Source: Microbulbifer sp. TB1203
GTDB lineage: Bacteria; Pseudomonadota; Gammaproteobacteria; Pseudomonadales; Cellvibrionaceae
Assembly (NCBI RefSeq): GCF_030997045.1
Contig: NZ_CP116899.1
Span: 2,057,501-2,121,500, forward strand
DNA: 64,000 nt
Direction: 5' to 3'
Positions 49,351-57,802 of the stretch are shown piece by piece. Under the pieces are notes generated by a model, which saw only the letters and a list, made by a program, of their open reading frames with translations, searched no databases and was not told where the DNA came from. The position numbers were made by a program, and so were the translations under genes. Position 1 is the stretch's first letter. Each line of letters starts with the position of its first letter.

Positions 49351-50082
49351 GTGAACACATTGGGATTCGACAGGGCGGCCAAATGGCTGGGACTGGCCCT
49401 GATACTGTCATCAGCGCTAGCCGTCGCTCTCTATCTGATCAGCAAAAGCGTCACCTGGCAGGCCTTCGGCGAGATCGTCCACCGGGTGGATACGCGGGAA
49501 AAAGTTGTCGCCCTCACCTTCGACGACGGCCCAAAGCCCGGCGCCACCGAAGAGCTGCTGCGGTTGCTGGACGCGCAGGGGGTAAAAGCCAGCTTCTTTT
49601 TGGTGGGCAAGTCCCTGGAGCGCAATCCGCAACAGGCAAAAATGATCGCCGAAGCCGGGCATCAGTTGGGCAATCACTCCTACAGCCACTCCCGGATGGT
49701 CTTTTTCGATTACCGACGGGTAGCCGAGGAACTGGAAACAACCGAGGCGCTGATCCGGCAGACGGGCTATCGGGGTGAGATCCTCTTCCGACCACCCTAT
49801 GGCAAGAAATTGTTCAACCTGCCCCGCTATCTCGCCGATAACCGTATCACTACGGTCACCTGGGATATCGCCCCGGAAACTTTCGACGGCCCCATGCGGC
49901 GGCCGGAAGAAATCAGCAGCGCTATTCTCGAGCAGGTGCGCCCCGGTTCCATCATCCTGCTGCATCCTATGAACGGGTACCGGGAAACGGTGCAGCAGGC
50001 CCTGCCGGTAGTGATCGGGAATCTGCGGCAGAGAGGATTCCGCTTCGTGACCCTGTCCGAGTTGCTGGCGGAGGCGCAATAG
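49351..50082 (+). CDS. Polysaccharide deacetylase (NodB homology domain), membrane-anchored
   Basis: This 243-residue protein has an N-terminal signal anchor (about 10-30, WLGLALILSSALAVALYL) and a NodB deacetylase domain. Motif 1 is TFDDGPKPGAT (about 56-66), motif 2 HSYSHSRM (about 109-116) and motif 3 RPPYGKKLF (about 150-158), with LHPMNGY near the end. These supply the Asp and two His that bind the metal. It removes acetyl groups from a cell-wall or exopolysaccharide substrate, facing the periplasm. The GTG at 49351 has AAGGAG upstream. Longer in-frame reading through fdxA is rejected. Confidence 0.9.
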   Translation: MNTLGFDRAAKWLGLALILSSALAVALYLISKSVTWQAFGEIVHRVDTREKVVALTFDDGPKPGATEELLRLLDAQGVKASFFLVGKSLERNPQQAKMIAEAGHQLGNHSYSHSRMVFFDYRRVAEELETTEALIRQTGYRGEILFRPPYGKKLFNLPRYLADNRITTVTWDIAPETFDGPMRRPEEISSAILEQVRPGSIILLHPMNGYRETVQQALPVVIGNLRQRGFRFVTLSELLAEAQ

Positions 50083-50176
50083 TACTGCGGTATCCCTAAC
50101 GCCACGCCTGGTATCAAAGGGGACTAAAAAACGGCTGCGCTTTGCCGGTGTCGCCCTGCCCAGTGGGCCAACGCTA

Positions 50177-50701
50177 CTACTCGTGCTCAAGCCCCAGCAT
50201 ATCCGCAAAGCGGTTAAAGCCCGCGGTCATCTCCATCACCCCCAGGGCCTCCACTATTTCCTCGTTGCTCACCCCCACGTCCCGCGCCGCGTCCAGCAGC
50301 CGCTCGCCGTGGTCGTAGGGGGCGATATTGGCGTGGCGTGCGAGGTCGAAGAGTTCGTGTTCCCCGGGAGGATAGTGCACGTGCTCGGGGTAGGAGCGAA
50401 TGCGCAACACCTCCTTCGGATCCACACCCAGTTCCTGCAGGGTGGTGCTGTGGAAGTAGATAGAGTAGTCGCAGCGATTGTCGGCGGAGACCACCAGGGC
50501 GATCCCCTCTTTCAGCTGCGCCGACAGGCAACCGTGCAACATCAGTGCCTTGAATTTGTCCCAGTTCGCCTTCAGCAAGGCTGGGTGGTGAGCATAGGCC
50601 CGGAACAAATCCGGCACCGAGCCCAGTTCATCCTCTATCTCCGCGAAGATTTCCTGAATCTCTTCATCTTCGGGGTCCTTTACCAGAGGGATACGGCTCA
50701 T
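50177..50701 (-). CDS. Carboxymuconolactone decarboxylase / AhpD-like protein with CxxS motif
   Basis: The 174-residue protein has the all-helical AhpD-like fold pattern, with the central motif NRCDYSIYFHSTTLQELG at about 75-92. AhpD-type enzymes carry ExxCxxCxxxH; here the second Cys is Ser (CDYS) while His is kept, so classical disulphide chemistry is doubtful. Related proteins act as alkylhydroperoxidase-like or peroxidase-related enzymes. It is transcribed away from dinB, with which it shares an 83-base intergenic region. Confidence 0.8.
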   Translation of the reverse strand: MSRIPLVKDPEDEEIQEIFAEIEDELGSVPDLFRAYAHHPALLKANWDKFKALMLHGCLSAQLKEGIALVVSADNRCDYSIYFHSTTLQELGVDPKEVLRIRSYPEHVHYPPGEHELFDLARHANIAPYDHGERLLDAARDVGVSNEEIVEALGVMEMTAGFNRFADMLGLEHE

Positions 50702-50767
50702 GGTTCACCTGCCTTCATCCAATTCACTTCGGTCTCAAACTTACTCACTTCCCGCCCGGCTGAAATA

Positions 50768-50783
50768 CTGTATATAATCCCAG
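50768..50783. promoter_or_regulatory. LexA (SOS) box overlapping the dinB start region
   Basis: CTGTATATAATCCCAG fits CTGT-N8-ACAG except for a CCAG half-site, the same variant seen before recA. It ends one base before the dinB ATG at 50785, so bound LexA would block both transcription and access to the start. Confidence 0.85.
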
Positions 50784-50784
50784 C

Positions 50785-51867
50785 ATGCGAAAAATCATCC
50801 ACTGCGACTGCGACTGCTTCTACGCATCGGTCGAAATGCGCGACGATCCGAATCTGCGCGGCCGGCCGCTGGCAGTGGGTGGCGCCAGTGACAAACGCGG
50901 GGTCATCTCCACTTGCAACTACGAGGCGCGCAGCTTTGGCGTGCGCTCGGCCATGCCCAGCGCCCAGGCGAAGAAGCTCTGCCCTGATCTGATTGTAGTA
51001 CCCGGCAACATGAAAAAATATCGGGAGGTCAGCGGCCAGATCCGGGATATTTTCCTGGAATACAGCGATATCATAGAACCTTTGTCCCTGGATGAGGCGT
51101 TCCTGGACGTCAGCGACAGCGGGCACTGCCGCGGCAGTGCCACCCTGATCGCCGAGGAGATACGCCGGCGGGTACGCGAGGGGCTGGGGATCACCATCTC
51201 CGCCGGGGTGGCACCGAACAAATTCCTGGCCAAGATCGCCAGCGACTGGCGCAAACCGGACGGCCTCACGGTTATCGTGCCGGAGGCCGTGGACGAGTTC
51301 GTACTGCGCCTTCCGGTGCACAAGATCCACGGCGTAGGCCGGGTGACCGCGGAGAAGATGCACCGCCAGGGCATCCGCACCTGTGCCGATCTGCGCAACT
51401 ACTCGCTGATCGAGCTGGTTCAGTCCTACGGCAAATTCGGCCGCCGGCTCTACGAGCTATGCCGCGGCATCGACGAGCGCCCGGTGGACAGCGACAGCTC
51501 ACGCAAGAGCGTCAGTGTGGAACACACTTTCAACGAGGATCTCGTGGCGCTGCCCGACTGGCAGGAGCAACTCACCCAACTGTATATTCGCCTGCTGGAG
51601 CGGCTGGAAAATCTCGACGACCGCTACCGGATCAGCGGCGCCGCGGTAAAGGTGAAATACGGCGACTTCTCCCTTATGACCCAGGAGCGGGCGAGCCAGT
51701 CCTGCCGTATCACTGAATTCAAACATCTGTTGCAACAGTGCTGGGACAAGCGCGCGGAACCCATCCGCCTGCTGGGGGTCGGAGTGAAACTCAGGGATTT
51801 GCGCGCCGAGTTTGGCCCGGAGCAGTTACCCCTGCCGCTGCCCGGTGCGGAGCGCCTGTCCGCCTGA
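50785..51867 (+). CDS. dinB: DNA polymerase IV
   Basis: This is a Y-family translesion polymerase of 360 residues. The active-site motifs are IHCDCDCFYASVE (about 5-17) and LSLDEAFLDVSD (about 97-108). HhH-like GVGRVTAEKMHRQGI (about 180-194) and the little-finger domain follow. It bypasses lesions at low fidelity and is induced by the SOS response, as the LexA box directly before it shows. The length is usual. Confidence 0.97.
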   Translation: MRKIIHCDCDCFYASVEMRDDPNLRGRPLAVGGASDKRGVISTCNYEARSFGVRSAMPSAQAKKLCPDLIVVPGNMKKYREVSGQIRDIFLEYSDIIEPLSLDEAFLDVSDSGHCRGSATLIAEEIRRRVREGLGITISAGVAPNKFLAKIASDWRKPDGLTVIVPEAVDEFVLRLPVHKIHGVGRVTAEKMHRQGIRTCADLRNYSLIELVQSYGKFGRRLYELCRGIDERPVDSDSSRKSVSVEHTFNEDLVALPDWQEQLTQLYIRLLERLENLDDRYRISGAAVKVKYGDFSLMTQERASQSCRITEFKHLLQQCWDKRAEPIRLLGVGVKLRDLRAEFGPEQLPLPLPGAERLSA

Positions 51868-51974
51868 ATCGGCACCCATTCCACTGCAAATCTGGCGCCG
51901 CCGCACACTTCGCAAACCCGGGCTCCAAATCCCCGGAACTATACTCACCAAAGCACCCGCTAAGGATCTGTTCG

Positions 51975-52238
51975 ATGAAGAGAGTGCTCCCCAGCGCCCT
52001 GGTCGGCTGGTTTCTGAACTACGCCAGAACCCTGGAGCACCCGCAGCTGTTCAAATGGATCAGTGTCATTTTTCTGGTGGATTTATTGATTCCCGATCTG
52101 GTGCCATTTGTCGACGAAATATTACTTGGCTTGGCTGCACTGTTTCTGGGACGCTGGAAAAAAAGCCGTTCCGGAAAAGAGCCTGCGGAGAAGACCCCCG
52201 GTGCAGAGGAATCCCGGAGCGGATCGCACAGGAGGTAG
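51975..52238 (+). CDS. Small membrane protein, DUF6116-like
   Basis: The 87-residue product has one or two hydrophobic helices (LFKWISVIFLVDLLIPDLVP and VDEILLGLAALFLGRW) and a Lys/Ser-rich C-terminal tail. The LIPDLVPFVDE turn is characteristic of a small proteobacterial family that I recall as DUF6116; the function is unknown. The ATG at 51975 has AAGGA upstream. It precedes the sigma-like gene by 32 bases and may be cotranscribed. Confidence 0.75.
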   Translation: MKRVLPSALVGWFLNYARTLEHPQLFKWISVIFLVDLLIPDLVPFVDEILLGLAALFLGRWKKSRSGKEPAEKTPGAEESRSGSHRR

Positions 52239-52270
52239 CGGATCTCAACCGGCGCAGGAGGCGCGACTGA

Positions 52271-52798
52271 GTGTTCTGGAATCATTTCCAACAGCTGAGC
52301 GATGAAGCACTGCTCGACTACTACCACTCCACGCGCAATATCCGCGCCTTCCGCCTGCTCTACGCGCGCCACAAAGACAGTCTCTATCGCTATTGCAGCC
52401 AGATGAATCTCGCCGCCGCCGGCAGTGTGCTGGAGGAGCTCTGGAGAAATATTCTGGAACGCCCACCGCAACTGTACGGGCGGCTGCTGCGCAGCTGGTT
52501 GTTTATTCATGTAAACAAACTGTTGCATAACGCCACGGAGCAAAACCAGGATACGGTTGCGGAAGCACCCCTGCCGGGCAGCAAACTGCTCTCCGCGCTG
52601 CAAAACCTGCCGAGAATCGAGCGCAATATTTTACTGCTGCATATGGAGTGCCGGCTGCCACTGGCCACTATCGCAGACATCGAAAGAATTTCCCTGAAAA
52701 AGTGCCGGGAATACTATCGCAACGGCGGAGATAGACTCCAAACGCTCCTGAATGGATCGCGAAGACAACCCTGGCGGACGAAAGAGGTGGCAGTATGA
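52271..52798 (+). CDS. RNA polymerase sigma factor, ECF-like
   Basis: The 175-residue protein has sigma region 2-like sequence at the N-terminus (AFRLLYARHKDSLYRYCSQM, about 28-47) and region 4-like helices (LPRIERNILLLHMECRLPLATIADIE, split by positions about 113-138), followed by LKKCREYYRNGGDRL. It would direct RNA polymerase to a small regulon. The start is GTG at 52271. Its stop overlaps the next gene as ATGA, the usual arrangement with a cognate anti-sigma factor. Confidence 0.8.
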   Translation: MFWNHFQQLSDEALLDYYHSTRNIRAFRLLYARHKDSLYRYCSQMNLAAAGSVLEELWRNILERPPQLYGRLLRSWLFIHVNKLLHNATEQNQDTVAEAPLPGSKLLSALQNLPRIERNILLLHMECRLPLATIADIERISLKKCREYYRNGGDRLQTLLNGSRRQPWRTKEVAV

Positions 52799-53241
52799 GC
52801 GCGTGGGAAAATCACTACCGGGACGCAGTGGCGGAGATGATCTCCCCGGATTGCCTGGATGAAAAAATCCTGCAGCACGCCCGCCGGTACAAACCGCTGA
52901 AAAAAGACCATCGCTGGTTATCCAGGACCGCCAGCGGTTGCGCCGCACTGGCTGTGGTCGTGCTGTTGGCACACCCGGCCCAATACCTCGGCGCCCTCAC
53001 CCCCGATGGACACGCGGTGGATACCCAGAGCGATCACATGGCCCGGTGGAGACGGAGCAGCGACCGCTTGCTGGAGAAAACCGATTCCTGGTATGCCCTG
53101 CGCAGCGAGGTGAAAGCGGGCAACTACGTCAACCTGTGCAACCAGTGGCGACGCCAACAGCGCAGCTCCGCCCTGGAAAAACTCCCCCGGGACCTGGAAG
53201 CAGCGGCCCGCAGCCACTGCCGCCTGCTTCCCACTCCCTGA
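52795..53241 (+). CDS. Membrane protein, probable anti-sigma partner
   Basis: This 148-residue protein has a basic cytoplasmic N-terminal region of about 45 residues, one membrane span (about 46-66, SGCAALAVVVLLAHPAQYLGA) and a periplasmic domain. This is the general plan of an anti-sigma factor, and the gene overlaps the sigma gene by 4 bases. I see no classic zinc-binding HxxxCxxC motif, so the role rests on topology and context. Confidence 0.65.
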   Translation: MSAWENHYRDAVAEMISPDCLDEKILQHARRYKPLKKDHRWLSRTASGCAALAVVVLLAHPAQYLGALTPDGHAVDTQSDHMARWRRSSDRLLEKTDSWYALRSEVKAGNYVNLCNQWRRQQRSSALEKLPRDLEAAARSHCRLLPTP

Positions 53242-53253
53242 CGGCGGTAATTC

Positions 53254-53712
53254 CTATACGAATTGCATAAACAACCACTCGGCCACCAGTGCCGGCTTAT
53301 CTCCGCCGTCGATCTCCATAGTGACCTCCAGCTTGAGCTGGTACTGGCCGGGGTTTTTCTCCAGGATATCGAGTACTTTTGCGCGCACCCGTACCCTGCT
53401 ATCGACCTTGACCGGAGTGATAAAACGCACCTTGTCCAGACCGTAGTTCACACCCATCTGCATATTCTCGATTTCCACCTGCAGTTGTCCGGCAAAATAC
53501 GAAAGCAGCGAGAGGGTGAGAAATCCATGGGCAATGGTACCGCCGAAAGGTGTCATTTTCGCCGCTTGCGGGTCCACGTGGATAAACTGGCGGTCCAGGG
53601 TGCATTCGGCAAAGGCGTCGACGCGCTGCTGGTCGATCAGCAACCAGTCGGTGGGTTGAGTGGTGTACCCAATATAGTCTCGGATTTTTTCTCGCGGAAT
53701 CAGCGTCGACAT
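53254..53712 (-). CDS. MaoC-like (R)-specific enoyl-CoA hydratase
   Basis: The hot-dog fold hydratase has 152 residues. The active-site segment is DRQFIHVDPQAAKMTPFGGTIAHGFLT (positions about 40-66), the family's D-x4-H and GxIAHG motifs. It hydrates trans-2-enoyl-CoA. It is the last gene of the minus-strand cluster that includes acyl-CoA dehydrogenase and two SDRs, which suits a beta-oxidation-like route. The gap to the SDR gene is 48 bases. Confidence 0.92.
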   Translation of the reverse strand: MSTLIPREKIRDYIGYTTQPTDWLLIDQQRVDAFAECTLDRQFIHVDPQAAKMTPFGGTIAHGFLTLSLLSYFAGQLQVEIENMQMGVNYGLDKVRFITPVKVDSRVRVRAKVLDILEKNPGQYQLKLEVTMEIDGGDKPALVAEWLFMQFV

Positions 53713-53760
53713 TATTTTTTCTCCATATGGCGCTACTGAATCTTCGCAGAAGGCCGCGCC

Positions 53761-54546
53761 TTAAAAAGCGGAAACACCTCCGTCCACCGCCAGCGCCTGA
53801 CCGGTGACGTAGCTGAGCGAAGGCGAGCAGAGCATCACCATGGCATTGACCACCTCCTCGGGCTCCGCCAGGCGTTTCATGGGGCAGCCGCTCGCCATCG
53901 AAGCCCGCAACTCCTCGCCGCTCACACCCGGAGGGGGTTCTATTCCGGTGACCATCGGCGTCAGGGTGAAAAACGGGCAGATGGCGTTGACGCGGATATT
54001 GTACCTGGCATTCTCCACCGCCGCGGTGCGGGTCAGCCCGATCACCGCGTGTTTGGCCGCGGAGTAAACACCGGCCTTCGGCGCGCCGCCGAGGCCGGCC
54101 AGGGAACTGACATTCAGAATAATACCGGAGCCCTGCGGCTTCATGGCTTTCAATTGATGCTTGAGGCCGAAGAAAACCCCCTTTACATTCACACTGTGCT
54201 GGCGGTCCAGCATCTCTTCATCCGCATCGTCCAGAAACGCCAGAGGCGGGGCGATACCGGCATTGTTGACTGCGATATCCAGGCGCCCGAAGCGCTCCCC
54301 GGCCAGCCCTACCAGTGCCGCACAGTCCTCCTCTGAGGACACGTCGCAGCGCTGTGCATGCAGTTCGATTCCCGCACCACCCAATTTATCCGCGGTCTGC
54401 GCCAGGCCGGCTTCGTCGATATCCCCCAGCACCAGGCGCGCCCCGCGACGGCCCAGCTCTCTAGCCAGCAACGAGCCGAAGCCGCTGGCCGCTCCGGTGA
54501 TCAGCGCCACTCTGCCGGTAAAATCCAGCAATGGATCCCTGGACAT
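53761..54546 (-). CDS. Short-chain dehydrogenase/reductase, first of two
   Basis: This 261-residue SDR has the cofactor motif TGAASGFGSLLARELG (about 17-32), NNAGIAPPLAF, SSLAGLG and the catalytic YSAAKHAV (Tyr about 162). The Asp after the Rossmann fold (GDIDEA) indicates NAD(H). It ends YVTGQALAVDGGVSAF. It probably oxidises a 3-hydroxyacyl-CoA or related alcohol in the cluster; the substrate is inferred. One base separates it from the upstream SDR, so the two are cotranscribed. Confidence 0.92.
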   Translation of the reverse strand: MSRDPLLDFTGRVALITGAASGFGSLLARELGRRGARLVLGDIDEAGLAQTADKLGGAGIELHAQRCDVSSEEDCAALVGLAGERFGRLDIAVNNAGIAPPLAFLDDADEEMLDRQHSVNVKGVFFGLKHQLKAMKPQGSGIILNVSSLAGLGGAPKAGVYSAAKHAVIGLTRTAAVENARYNIRVNAICPFFTLTPMVTGIEPPPGVSGEELRASMASGCPMKRLAEPEEVVNAMVMLCSPSLSYVTGQALAVDGGVSAF

Positions 54547-54547
54547 A

Positions 54548-55324
54548 TCAGATTCCTCCGCAAGCTGTCAGTCCGCCGTCCACCACCACACACTCGCCGG
54601 TGGTATAGCTGGAAGCGTCGGACACCAGGTAGAGCACAGTGCCCGCCATCTCCTCCGGTTCCGCATGGCGGTGCAGGGGAATATGGCCGATGGCGGTATT
54701 GTAAATTTCCTCATGGGAGAACAACGCACCGGCGAACCGGGTTTTGGTCAGCCCCGGCAGCAGCGCGTTCACACGGATATTGTACTGGGCACATTCCTTG
54801 GCAAAGGCCTTGGTCATATTGACCACCGCCGCCTTGGTAATCGAGTAGATTCCCTGGCCGGCGCCCGGCTGCAGGGCATTGATGGAGGCCGTGTTGACGA
54901 TGCAGCCACCGCCCTGCTCGCGCATCATCCTGCCCGCCTCCACCGACATAAAGAAATAGCCGCGAATATTGACGTCCACGGTTTTCTGGAAAGCTCCCAG
55001 GTCGGTATCGAGAATATGGCCGAAATAGGGATTGGTCGCCGCGTTGTTGACCAGGATATCCAGCCGGCCGTGTCTTTCGCGAATATCCGCAAACACCCGC
55101 CCGATCTCCTCGATATCGCCGATATGGCAGGGCAGCGCCTCGGCGCTGCCGCCGGCCTCCACTATGGATTCCGCCACCGAGCGGCAGCCTTCGATCTTGC
55201 GGCTGGACACCAGAACATGGGCGCCCTGTTCCGCCAGCAGCCTGGCGATGGCCTCGCCGATACCGCGGCTGGCACCAGTTACCAGGGCGACTTTTCCTTT
55301 CAGGTCAAATAGATTGGTCGGCAT
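54548..55324 (-). CDS. Short-chain dehydrogenase/reductase, second of two
   Basis: The 258-residue SDR has TGASRGIGEAIARLLAEQ (about 17-34), VNNAATNPYFG (about 90), NTASINALQPG and YSITKAAVVNMTKA (catalytic Tyr about 156). The C-terminus is YTTGECVVVDGGL. It resembles the (phospho)ketoreductase-like SDRs that lie beside ACAD10-type phosphotransferase and acyl-CoA dehydrogenase genes. A perfect hairpin (55352-55421) lies between it and the phosphotransferase gene. Confidence 0.92.
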   Translation of the reverse strand: MPTNLFDLKGKVALVTGASRGIGEAIARLLAEQGAHVLVSSRKIEGCRSVAESIVEAGGSAEALPCHIGDIEEIGRVFADIRERHGRLDILVNNAATNPYFGHILDTDLGAFQKTVDVNIRGYFFMSVEAGRMMREQGGGCIVNTASINALQPGAGQGIYSITKAAVVNMTKAFAKECAQYNIRVNALLPGLTKTRFAGALFSHEEIYNTAIGHIPLHRHAEPEEMAGTVLYLVSDASSYTTGECVVVDGGLTACGGI

Positions 55325-55351
55325 AAATTTTCTCAGAATTCTTTCTTATCT

Positions 55352-55421
55352 GTAGGATGGGCAAAGCGCAGCGTGCCCATCACGGGATATCGATGGGCAC
55401 GCTGCGCTTTGCCCATCCTAC
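55352..55421. repeat. Perfect 29-base inverted repeat between phosphotransferase and SDR genes
   Basis: The arms 55352-55380 and 55393-55421 are exact reverse complements around a 12-base loop. The arm begins GTAGGATGGGCAAAGCG, a palindrome type widespread in proteobacterial intergenic DNA. In an operon it may lower readthrough or protect the mRNA end. Confidence 0.9.
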
Positions 55422-55430
55422 GAAACAGGT

Positions 55431-56486
55431 TCAGTACTCTTTCTCGATCATATTCAGTGCCATACGAGCCACTGGCTCCACCAGCGCCCCCAACCGCGCG
55501 GCATTTTTATTCGACGCAGTACCATCCCGGGCCCGCTTGGCCACGCCCTGGATAATAGCCGCCAGGCGGAAGAAGCTGAACGCCAGGTAAAAGGCCCAAT
55601 TGTCGATTTTCCCGATGCCCATTCGCTCGCAATAGCGGGCCACATATTCGGCTTCAGTGGGAATTCCCAACCCATGGCGGTCCACTCCCATCAGTCCGGA
55701 GATCCTGTCGCCATCGGCGGGCATGCGCAGTTGCATACACTGGTAGGCCAGATCGGCGAAAGGGTGGCCGAGCGTGGAGAGCTCCCAATCGAGTACGGCG
55801 ATAGCGCGCGGTTCGGCGGGGGCAAATATGATGTTGTCCAGGCGATAATCGCCGTGCACCAGCGCCACGCGGCCGTCGTCTTCTGGTAGCGCGCCCGACA
55901 GCCAGCCGATCAGTTCGTCCATGGCCGCAATTTTTTCGGTTTCGGAGGCGCGGTACTGTCCACTCCAGCGCTCGAACTGGCGCTGGAAATAATTGCCCGG
56001 GCGCCCGTAATCGGAAAGGCCCACAGTTTCCACATCCACACTGTGCAGCGCTGCCAGCACGCGGTTCATCTCCTCGTAAATCGCGCTGCGCTCCGCCCCG
56101 TCCACATCCGGCAGCGCGGCGTTCCAGAAGATGCGTCCCTCGCAGTACTCCATCACATAGAACAGGGAGCCGATCAGCTCCCGATCCTCACACAGGTGCA
56201 ACACCCTCGGCACCGGTACATCGGTGCCGGCCAGTGCCCGCATTACGCGAAATTCGCGGTCCACCGCGTGGGCGGACTTCAGCAACTTCCCGGGCGGCTG
56301 TCGACGCAGCACATAAGTGCCGGATACCGCCTGTAACTTGAAAGTGGGATTGGATTGACCGCCGGAAAATTTATTGACTTCGAGCGGGCCACGAAAACCG
56401 TCGATACAAGCAGCCAGGTATTTTTCCAGCCGCTCCAGAGGCAAGTGGTCAACCGCATGCTTTTTGGACTGGATTTCCTCTGCCAT
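55431..56486 (-). CDS. Phosphotransferase of the APH/ACAD10 N-terminal type
   Basis: The 351-residue kinase-like protein has SGGQSNPTFKL and VLRRQPPGKLL (about 42-70), the catalytic HGDYRLDNIIF (about 207-217) and metal-binding IAVLDWELSTLGHPFADLAY (about 224-243). These are the APH-fold motifs. In mammals the same domain in ACAD10/11 phosphorylates 4-hydroxyacyl-CoA so that the next enzyme can remove phosphate. Here it is a separate gene 12 bases after the acyl-CoA dehydrogenase gene, which suggests that same pathway. Confidence 0.92.
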   Translation of the reverse strand: MAEEIQSKKHAVDHLPLERLEKYLAACIDGFRGPLEVNKFSGGQSNPTFKLQAVSGTYVLRRQPPGKLLKSAHAVDREFRVMRALAGTDVPVPRVLHLCEDRELIGSLFYVMEYCEGRIFWNAALPDVDGAERSAIYEEMNRVLAALHSVDVETVGLSDYGRPGNYFQRQFERWSGQYRASETEKIAAMDELIGWLSGALPEDDGRVALVHGDYRLDNIIFAPAEPRAIAVLDWELSTLGHPFADLAYQCMQLRMPADGDRISGLMGVDRHGLGIPTEAEYVARYCERMGIGKIDNWAFYLAFSFFRLAAIIQGVAKRARDGTASNKNAARLGALVEPVARMALNMIEKEY

Positions 56487-56498
56487 AGGAGTTCCCCC

Positions 56499-57713
56499 TC
56501 AATCGCTTTTCGCACCGTAACGCGCCGCCAGATTTCGTCCGAGCTGCATCATATGCACCTGGTCCGGCCCGTCCGCCAGGCGAATGGTGCGCGCGTAGCT
56601 GTAGTGCTGCGCCAGGTTGTAGTCCTGGCTCAACCCGGCGGCCCCGTGGATCTGTATCGCCCGGTCGATCACATTGCAGGCCATCTGCGGCGCGACGATT
56701 TTGATCATCGAAATCAGGTCCCTGGCTGCCTTGTTGCCGTATCGGTCCATCCGGTCCGCGGCCTTCAGGGTAAGCAGGCGCGCCTGTTCGATTTCACAGG
56801 CGAATCTGGCAATATCCTCACGCACCGAACCCTGCCTGCTCATCGGCCGGCCGAACACCACCCGCTGCTCCGCGCGCCTGCACATCATTTCCAGCGCCCG
56901 CTGTGCCTGGCCCACCAAGCGCATACAGTGATGAATGCGTCCCGGGCCCAGGCGCCCCTGGGCAATTTCGAAACCGCGCCCCTCCCCCAGGATCAGGTTG
57001 TCCGCCGGCACACGCACATTATCGAAAACAATTTCCGCGTGGCCCTCCGGCGCATCGTCGTAACCGAACACGGTCATTGGGCGCACAATATTGACGCCGG
57101 GAGTGTCCACCGGCACCAGTATCTGCGACTGCTGCCGGTGGCGATCGGGATTGTCCGGGGCGGTCTTGCCCATCACGATCAGTATTTTGCAGCGGCGGTT
57201 GAGGGCGCCGCTGATATAGAATTTGTGCCCGTTGATCACGTAGTCGTCGCCGGTGCGCACAATAGAGGTTTCTATATTGGTGGCATCGGAGGAGGCGACT
57301 TTCGGCTCGGTCATGGCGAAGGCGGAACGGATCTCTCCAGCGAGCAGCGGTTTCAGCCACTGTTCCTGCTGCCGCGGACTGCCGTACCGGGCGAGCACTT
57401 CCATATTGCCGGTGTCCGGCGCGCTGCAGTTGAATACTTCCGACGAGAACAGCACCCTACCCATCTCTTCCGCCAATGGCGCGTACTCCAGGTTGCTCAG
57501 CCCGGCGCCGGAGTCCGAATCTGGCAGAAACAGGTTCCACAGCCCCGCCTCCCTGGCTTTGATCTTCAGCTCCGCGAGTATCGCCGGCTCGCCCCAGCGG
57601 TCCTCCTGCAACTGCCGATGAAACATGGCTTCCGCCGGATAGACATGGTCATGCATAAAGCACTTGAGGCGCTCCAGCAATTGCTTTGTCTTGTCGGAAT
57701 ACTCGAAATCCAT
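56499..57713 (-). CDS. Acyl-CoA dehydrogenase, ACAD10/11-like
   Basis: This FAD-dependent dehydrogenase has 404 residues. The motif [19 protein letters not shown] (about 132-150) binds FAD and substrate, and the C-terminal helical domain has [22 protein letters not shown] and [20 protein letters not shown] segments. The order ACAD, phosphotransferase, SDR, SDR, MaoC matches bacterial 4-hydroxy fatty acid or levulinate-type degradation clusters known from the ACAD10/11 family; that assignment is inferred. It is the first gene of the minus-strand operon. Confidence 0.93.
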   Translation of the reverse strand: MDFEYSDKTKQLLERLKCFMHDHVYPAEAMFHRQLQEDRWGEPAILAELKIKAREAGLWNLFLPDSDSGAGLSNLEYAPLAEEMGRVLFSSEVFNCSAPDTGNMEVLARYGSPRQQEQWLKPLLAGEIRSAFAMTEPKVASSDATNIETSIVRTGDDYVINGHKFYISGALNRRCKILIVMGKTAPDNPDRHRQQSQILVPVDTPGVNIVRPMTVFGYDDAPEGHAEIVFDNVRVPADNLILGEGRGFEIAQGRLGPGRIHHCMRLVGQAQRALEMMCRRAEQRVVFGRPMSRQGSVREDIARFACEIEQARLLTLKAADRMDRYGNKAARDLISMIKIVAPQMACNVIDRAIQIHGAAGLSQDYNLAQHYSYARTIRLADGPDQVHMMQLGRNLAARYGAKSD

Positions 57714-57766
57714 TGCTATCCACTCCAGCTGGCTACAGGTAAATGGCCCAGGTCAAGAGAGCGGGA

Positions 57767-57795
57767 CCTTCGCATCACGGTTATCGCTTAACTCA
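57767..57795 (-). repeat. Solo end of the dispersed intergenic element
   Basis: On the minus strand this matches the left end of the copy at 58525 including its flank (AAGCGATAACCGTGATGCGAAGG-like, read by eye with two or three differences). No partner arm is nearby, so it is a truncated copy in inverted orientation to copy 2. Confidence 0.6.
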
Positions 57796-57802
57796 GCGCT
57801 AT

